This document shows positions 58,028-64,000 of a stretch of 64,000 nucleotides of DNA, piece after piece. The notes below the pieces were generated by a model, which made no database searches, was not told where the DNA came from, and was given only the letters and a program-made list of their open reading frames with translations. Position numbers and translations under genes: made by a program. Source of the DNA: Argopecten irradians (Eukaryota; Mollusca; Bivalvia; Pectinida; Pectinidae); NCBI RefSeq assembly GCF_041381155.1, contig NC_091137.1:19203655-19267654 (forward strand), read 5' to 3'. Positions within the stretch are counted from its first letter, which is position 1, and each line of letters begins with the position of its first letter.

Positions 58028-61000
58028 CTAATTGGATTTTGATATCTTCTCCATGGTCCATAAGATCCAGTCTCTGAAGTAGGATGTCCTCGCATAGACG
58101 GTAAGGCCATTACAGCTAGGATTGCCCCAGGATACAGTTCCCACGTGTACCCACTTCTGGTTAATAAGGCACTGGAGAGGACCACCACTGTCACTCTTAA
58201 TCATAAAACAGTCGAAACATTTTAAAATATTGCATTTGCTGACGGATTCATATAGACTGTGCGATCTATATCTTTATGAATTAAAATAAATAAATTAGAT
58301 TCAGGATGAGCTAATTAACAACTGAAGTACTTAGTAAGCAACATGAGGGTTCAATAAGCAACAGTAGGGTTCAGTTAGCAACAGGGGGATTCAGTAAGCA
58401 ACAGTAGGGTTCAGTAAGCAACAGGAGGGTTCAGTAAGCAACAGGATGATTCAATAAGCAACATAGTAACACAATGGTTCTATAAGCAACATGAGGGTTC
58501 AATAAGCAACAGGAGGGTTCAGTAAGCATCAGGAGGGTTCAGTAAGCAACAGGAGGGATCAGATACAGAAAGCTGTGGCCAATGAACAACAGAAAGCGAG
58601 ACGGGGCCAGTTAGCAACCGGATGTACTAGTTAAAGTGTACACGGAACGAAAATAATATTTTAGATATGTTATTTTCTTTGATCTCCTGACAAGAATGTT
58701 GAAAACCGCATCAAAATCGGCCAATTCAGTACCGAGATACCGCCCTCCGAAGTGCCCGATTTTTACCTGTATATCGACTGCTAATCAGGGAATCGGCCCC
58801 GCTCACGCTGATTTGGGGAATAACCGGATGTGACGTCACGGGGACAACGGCAGTCAGGTGTTTGGTAGTGGGGTTTATAGCACAAAGGTGGACATATATG
58901 TATTCCTGAAATGGGGTTACGAGAATTTTACAATTATATATGTAGTATACAGTTAAGACGACGTTTTAATTATATATAAAATAGGAAATATTGCAACTGA
59001 AATCAGGCTAAATACATAAGTAGATTAGAGGATTCATGTATAAGTTATATGTTTCTGGTATAAGCCCTTAATTGTGTACAAATTTTTAACTAGAAATCTT
59101 ATGTCTGTTTTAACAGCTTACTAAATTAACAGACCTCGAGAATATTCAATTTTCATTATGTGATCTAAAAACAGACAAAATTCGAAAAATGATGGCCATA
59201 TAATTATCCATTTGAATATGTTTCTGTATAAATAAAAATTCACTAGGCCTATGGATTTCAAGAATCAGCATGACGAATAGAAAAATGTGTGAAATGTATT
59301 TCATAGTTCAATACACGTAAATATCCTAGACATAAATTGGGGGGGGGGGGGGGGGGGGGGGGGGGTGGTGGTTAAAAAAATTTAAAAAAAAAAGAAACCA
59401 CTTGAGAGATTGAATTTATGATATTTCATTAATCTATAGCTGTAACAAGTCTCTCTTCCTTTTAAAGCTACATGTACCTGTATACCGACATGTGTTATTT
59501 TAACAATCTTCAACGGTACATTTTTTAGTCATATAGATTATCATTATTGGTATTCAATAATGATCGATATTGACCAAAATTCACTAAGAATTGCATATCC
59601 GAAATCTTGCAACTATCAGAAATATCAAAATTCTGACATTGTGCATTATATTTGTATTGTTCTTTCTCGACATGCCATTTGTAAATAATTTTGTAGTTTC
59701 TGTTATTAAAATGCATTACATGTAACCAGAAAAATATTTACGAGACAAATGTATATGCATAAGTCTTTCTGAAATATATACATCTAGTGATTGATACACT
59801 TGTTACATGTTATGTACGGACGGTATATTTTACTGTAAACCAAGGATTTATAAGTGTAAACAAATATGACATTATACAACAATTCCATGATGGTCCATCG
59901 CTAACTTACCTGTGATCTTACTTTTGACACCTGACGAGAGCTAATCAACAACGCGTGACAGGTCACTAAACACCTTTCTTACATGTACGTAATCTGGTCA
60001 GCCCCTCATTAGTCTCGATTGACCCACGCGTTTTAGTTACTGCAGTATATACAGGTATAGAAATTTACGCAGCACGACATTGGCAATTCGGAAGTATTTT
60101 GATTTGGATACTAGATATTTGGATTAGACATAGACATCTTCAGTCTCATTTTTTTCGTCTGACCCGTGCATGATTTATTTTTCAATTAAAGACACTAATG
60201 ATTTAACTTGAGCAAAATATCAACAAGTCGTCGGATGTGCTGTATTATATGAAAGCTGAATGTATTTCGTCAAAAAACAAATGGATCGATTTCAGTTATA
60301 ACGCAGTTAAAAGATGCATTTACATATATGCAAAAAAATCTGTTTAGAATCATACCTTAATTTGTATTGACAGGCCTAGGTTATATGAAAAAGTCAGGAA
60401 ATTTATAAAGCGAGTTTGACAAGTAGACATTCAACGACACGAGACGGGTTTTGGATAATCCTTGGTATAATAATGATGTATACGTGGTTTCTACAACGTA
60501 CGTGGATTATTATGTACATTTTATTGTGTATAATTATGCAGTAATCGCGCAGAGATGTTTTATTATCTACGAGTGGTTCATCAATTTATGCATGGTATAA
60601 ATCCCTATTTTCAAAGCGTCAATTCTAAACTCGATCATATCTGTGATTGAGGATAATATTAATTAGGTATCGGACATGTAAACTGGTATTTGTGTATTTA
60701 AAATCGATATTTACCAACAGATAGTTTTTATAAGATGGCAGACACCGAAAATCGCCACTCTATCTTATACGAGTAGAGTAGGGCCCGTTGTCCTCGTGAC
60801 GTCACAGGTCAGGGGTCCCGAATCGGGGTCAATGGCTTGGGGCTTCAGGTGTGTTCTAGAGATTAGTCGCATTATCTCCAATACCGTAACCGCTATGAAG
60901 CTCGCACTTTCTCCATTCTAAATTTTATCCAATAACGCATTTATCAAGCCATATATGTCAAACCATTCCGTGTACACTTTAACATCAGGTTCGGTTCAAA

Positions 61001-63725
61001 TAACAACAGAAATCGCCAGTTAACAACAGTTTGGAGAAATTTGCTTTGCCAAAAGTGATGAAATGTATATTACCACCATTCAATTGAAATGGGAATTCAG
61101 ATATTTAGCTTTACATCAATTTTACACATGCTTTAAAAAGGAAGTTAAACTGTAGGATTCTAAATTATTTGATATATTTCACAGAAAATACCCCTGATTT
61201 ACTCCTCTTCACTGACTTTTGATTCTTTGAAATTTTATTTTTTATATTCAAAACTATCTCTTTTCACAGCAATGTTTTTTTTCCATTTCAGAACGTTTTA
61301 TTGTATGATTAGAATGGGGATTGAGCAACAGGCAATGCCTGTATTAGCCCTCTCCTGGTAAGTACATGAATAACAGTACAATACATAATATCAACAAATA
61401 GAAAATACATGAATAACAGTACAATACATAATATCAACAAATAGAAAATATAAGGAGCATATCGTTGACGAAAATCACAAAAAAATCAGGAGAGTTTCAT
61501 AAGTTGAAAATAAAGCATATTTTATCCATAGAAGATTTTTTATATGAGGATTGTTTTAGAAATGGCCCGATTGGCGCCCATTTTGAGAATGTCTTTGTTC
61601 GCTTTGACTTAGCCAAAATTTTACCATTCTTTTTAAACTGAAATGGTTTTTTCTTTCATCATCACTGCATCAGCATTTTTAGCTGTATCGAACTAATTTG
61701 GCTGTAACTCTTTATTGGTTCGTGGTAATTGAAATATTGATCATGATTGTGTGAAAACTTTTGATACTTTATTTTTACATTAAATGGTAATATTAACACT
61801 TTTAGTTTTACTCTTAAATATTGAAAAAAAAACAACTAATATTTAAGATGGACAAAAAGTAAATATACAATAAAAAGTAATATTGACAAAAGTTTAATAC
61901 CAGAACTTTTTCTGTAAAGCGTTAGATCTGGCAAAAATGACTGAAAATAGTGCATTTTGTATCTCAAAATTAAGGGGTATGGGTAGCATATGTTTTTATT
62001 CTGAGAAAAAAAATGAGTCTTATTAATCATAACTAGTATATTTTTAAAGAAGACCACTAGAAAATAAATTCTGCAAACATCCATACATATCAAACACCTC
62101 ATTAGGAAATTATGGATTTTGCATCTGTAATGTATAAATCTTTCGTTATCGTCAAGGATGGAACAGCCATTTTTTGTGATCGCTGGTACGACAATTGTGA
62201 CGTCACAATGATAATGAAGTCATAGTAAGCGGCTGTGGTTCATAGACTATATGAATGCAAACTGCGTTTTGTAAGGTTACATTCAGTGAAAATGTAAATA
62301 TTAGGAAATTATGGCTTTACAATATCTCGTGTATGTGGTAAAAACGGCATCTATGATATTAACTTAATTTTCCAAAAATCTATATGAGAAATTAGTTTAG
62401 TACAAGAAAATGTTGACCTCTCATTAAGGGCGAGGTTATAATTTTGCCAACTCTACACAATGATGAAACTCGTTTTATATCGCCAATTTAAAGTAAAAAG
62501 CCGTTTCGGAAAGGAAATGGGCCTAAATAAAATAGTATTAAATGAAATAAGTGACAAGAGGTTTTGTCGGATCGTAACTTGTTCGTCCGTCGTATCACAA
62601 TTCTACTTTTGCATGTTATAAACGGGAGCAGCCGTGATAAAACATATCTGATGAGATGAAATGAAATTTTTCACTAAAAAATGAGTTTACTTACAAAACA
62701 TCCTCCCCTTATGTTATCTTCAGTACAAATCATATCTTCTGTAATGGTAATGTTTTTTAAAATGCCAGGCTGGCACTGTGCGTTTGTAATCACGGGTACT
62801 TGTGCTTCTTGTAGAATGTCTGCTAGTCTAAACACATCTGAGAATGAAGAAAACAAACGTTTTTATATATTTTTTGGTTGGACAAATTAACTACGACTCG
62901 TAAACATACACCTCATTGATAAACATGCATGTATGTATTCTCGACAGATCAGATTATTAAGAAATGGAGAATGTTTGATTTTATAGATTATGCTCTTCGG
63001 GTATATTCCGTCTATGAAAAAAAATGTCTCTCCGTTTTTGACTTCATACACCCAGTCGATATTGAGGACAATACTTATAATTTAACTTGAATATCTCAAA
63101 TAGATACTAATTTAATCATCCATGTCATTGCTTTTACTAACTTTTACAATAAAAAAATTGAGTTGTAGCGCATTAATATCTTAGCCAATAGTTCAGTTCG
63201 GCTAATGACTGTGTCGCTTTTAAAATTTCCCACTAAAATGTTCTTCGTGTATGACGTAATTTTTTAATACTCGACGTACAATTCTTCCAGTCTATGCGAA
63301 AATTTCTAACCGAAAAAATGAGTGTGACATATGAAATTAATTTACACAGAGTGCACTCTATTCATAAAAGAGCACGTTATGGTTTTAGTGTTATTTTAAA
63401 CGTTATCTAGGTTAAAACAGAATTGAAAATAAGGCAGATTTAAAGAGGAAACAAATAAACATGGTAAATACAAAACCTAAATTGTGTCAGTGGAGGATAA
63501 AGTTACTAATACTAGTACATATTAAAAAAAATCTGTTATATCAATTGTGGCCTTACTTCGGTCGTACACTCCCCAGCCAGTGACGTAGCAGGGTTTGTTG
63601 ATGAAGTCCATACCGTCGTCTGCCAGCTGTGGTATCGTTGTGATGTATTTATTGAACTTGACACATCTATCTAGCTTTATGATTGACAGGTCGTTTGGGT
63701 ATTTAACATCGTCATAGTCAGGATG
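58028..63725 (-). CDS. trypsin/chymotrypsin-family serine protease, C-terminal three exons
   Basis: Exons in coding order: 63725-63557, 62837-62695 and 58195-58028 (stop TAG), joining in phase to 159 residues of the S1A peptidase domain. Visible landmarks: NDLSIIKL with the catalytic Asp102, CYVTGWG, DILQEAQVPVITNAQC, DMICTE, CFSDSGGPLQC with catalytic Ser195, and VSWGNPSCNGLTVYART. The His57 exon, propeptide and signal peptide lie beyond the window end. By position the residue at 189 is Gly, as in elastase- or chymotrypsin-like rather than trypsin-like pockets. Residue 193, the oxyanion-hole Gly in nearly all members, is Ser here. Such enzymes are normally secreted, digestive or immune. The 4.5-kb last intron holds a 2.3-kb TTAA element. 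The gene is incomplete only because of the window edge. Confidence 0.9.
58335..58560 (+). repeat. 20-bp minisatellite, about 11 copies
   Basis: Unit GGGTTCAGTAAGCAACAGGA with variants (CAATAAGC, ACATGAGG), in the last intron of the serine protease. Confidence 0.85.
58635..60978. mobile_element. 2.3-kb TTAA-type element, family C, with CRE palindromes near both ends
   Basis: Flanked by TTAA at 58631-58634 and 60979-60982. The inward termini share AGTGTACACGGAA. Subterminal regions also match in inverted orientation, including TGTGACGTCACGGGGACAAC (about 58829) against TGTGACGTCACGAGGACAAC (about 60806, minus). GTGACGTCAC contains the cAMP response element TGACGTCA. A poly-G run lies at 59339-59365. 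No transposase seen. Lies in an intron of the serine protease. Confidence 0.78.
61373..61451 (+). repeat. tandem duplication of about 43 bp
   Basis: Two copies of ACATGAATAACAGTACAATA continuing CATAATATCAACAAATAGAA, identical or nearly so. Confidence 0.8.
62194..62209. promoter_or_regulatory. 16-bp perfect palindrome containing a CRE
   Basis: ATTGTGACGTCACAAT is a perfect palindrome centred on TGACGTCA, the CREB/ATF site. It lies in an intron of the protease gene about 500 bp downstream of exon 62837-62695. Binding is a prediction from motif only. Confidence 0.4.
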
Positions 63726-63847
63726 CTGAAATATGATATGAAAATGGTAATTTAATCGAACGGATAAACTTCTAAAGTACAGGTTCTGAATAAAGCAGAG
63801 TTGCTTACTAGAATACTGTCAGTATTACATAAGCTATTATTTTTACA

Positions 63848-64000
63848 TAGTATATTCGTAGATATTTGTGAGTACTTTAATTCACATTATTCCGTTGTTA
63901 GATATCTTCGTAGATATTTGTGGGTACTTTCATTCACATGATTCCGTTGATAGATATATTCGTAGATATTTGTGAGTACTTTCATTCACGTTATTCCCCA
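63848..64000 (+). repeat. 52-bp tandem repeat, three copies to window end
   Basis: CGTAGATATTTGTGAGTACT starts at 63857, 63909 and 63961 (52-bp period), continuing with TCATTCACATTATTCCGTTG. The array continues past the window. Confidence 0.9.

Noticed and set aside
56590-58560. CRISPR-like arrays (35-bp and 20-bp repeats)
   Set aside because: The units are contiguous tandem repeats without unique spacers, and the genome is eukaryotic.
61292-61360. Plus-strand exon-like segment between a TTTCAG and a GTAAGT
   Set aside because: One frame is open for 22 codons but no neighbouring exon or protein family fits; it may be part of a dispersed repeat.

Overview
The window looks like animal nuclear DNA, most likely from a marine bivalve mollusc. 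The genes are intron-rich with small exons bounded by GT/AG. The DNA is AT-rich and full of non-autonomous DNA transposons. The dispersed repeats beginning AGCTCACCTGG and AGCCCATCATC resemble ones I know from bivalve genomes. No sequence search could be run, so the taxon is inference.

Layout. 1-7.5 kb: a possible first coding exon of a minus-strand gene (2985-3054) among TTAA-flanked MITEs and a tRNA-like SINE. 7.76-15.78 kb, minus: an almost complete DDX39/UAP56-type DEAD-box RNA helicase in eight recognised exons, with several changed motif residues. 19.07-20.66 kb, minus: a complete three-exon Protein C10 (C12orf57) gene. It is divergent from, and 249 bp away from, 20.91-24.28 kb, plus: the N-terminal half of translation initiation factor eIF3g. 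The zinc knuckle and RRM of eIF3g are not found; two in-phase exon candidates of unknown type follow instead. 25-36 kb: AT-rich DNA with few genes and a striking T/G-only block (30.37-31.28 kb). 36.67-44.31 kb, minus: the last five exons of an unrecognised multi-pass membrane protein, with four transposon-like insertions in its introns and a minisatellite that multiplies one splice acceptor. 45-54 kb: gene-poor, with noisy tandem arrays and a long fold-back palindrome that may partly be assembly error. 55.1-56.5 kb, minus: a decayed CR1-like LINE. 58.03-63.73 kb, minus: the last three exons of a secreted trypsin/chymotrypsin-like protease whose 5' end lies beyond the window.

The genes do not form a pathway. 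DDX39 acts in mRNA splicing and export, eIF3g in translation initiation, and C10 is a small conserved protein. Only C10 and eIF3g are likely to share a promoter. The main interest is how mobile elements and tandem repeats sit on gene structure: the acceptor-multiplying minisatellite, the unusual continuation of eIF3g, the variant helicase motifs, and several TTAA- and TA-targeting element families.
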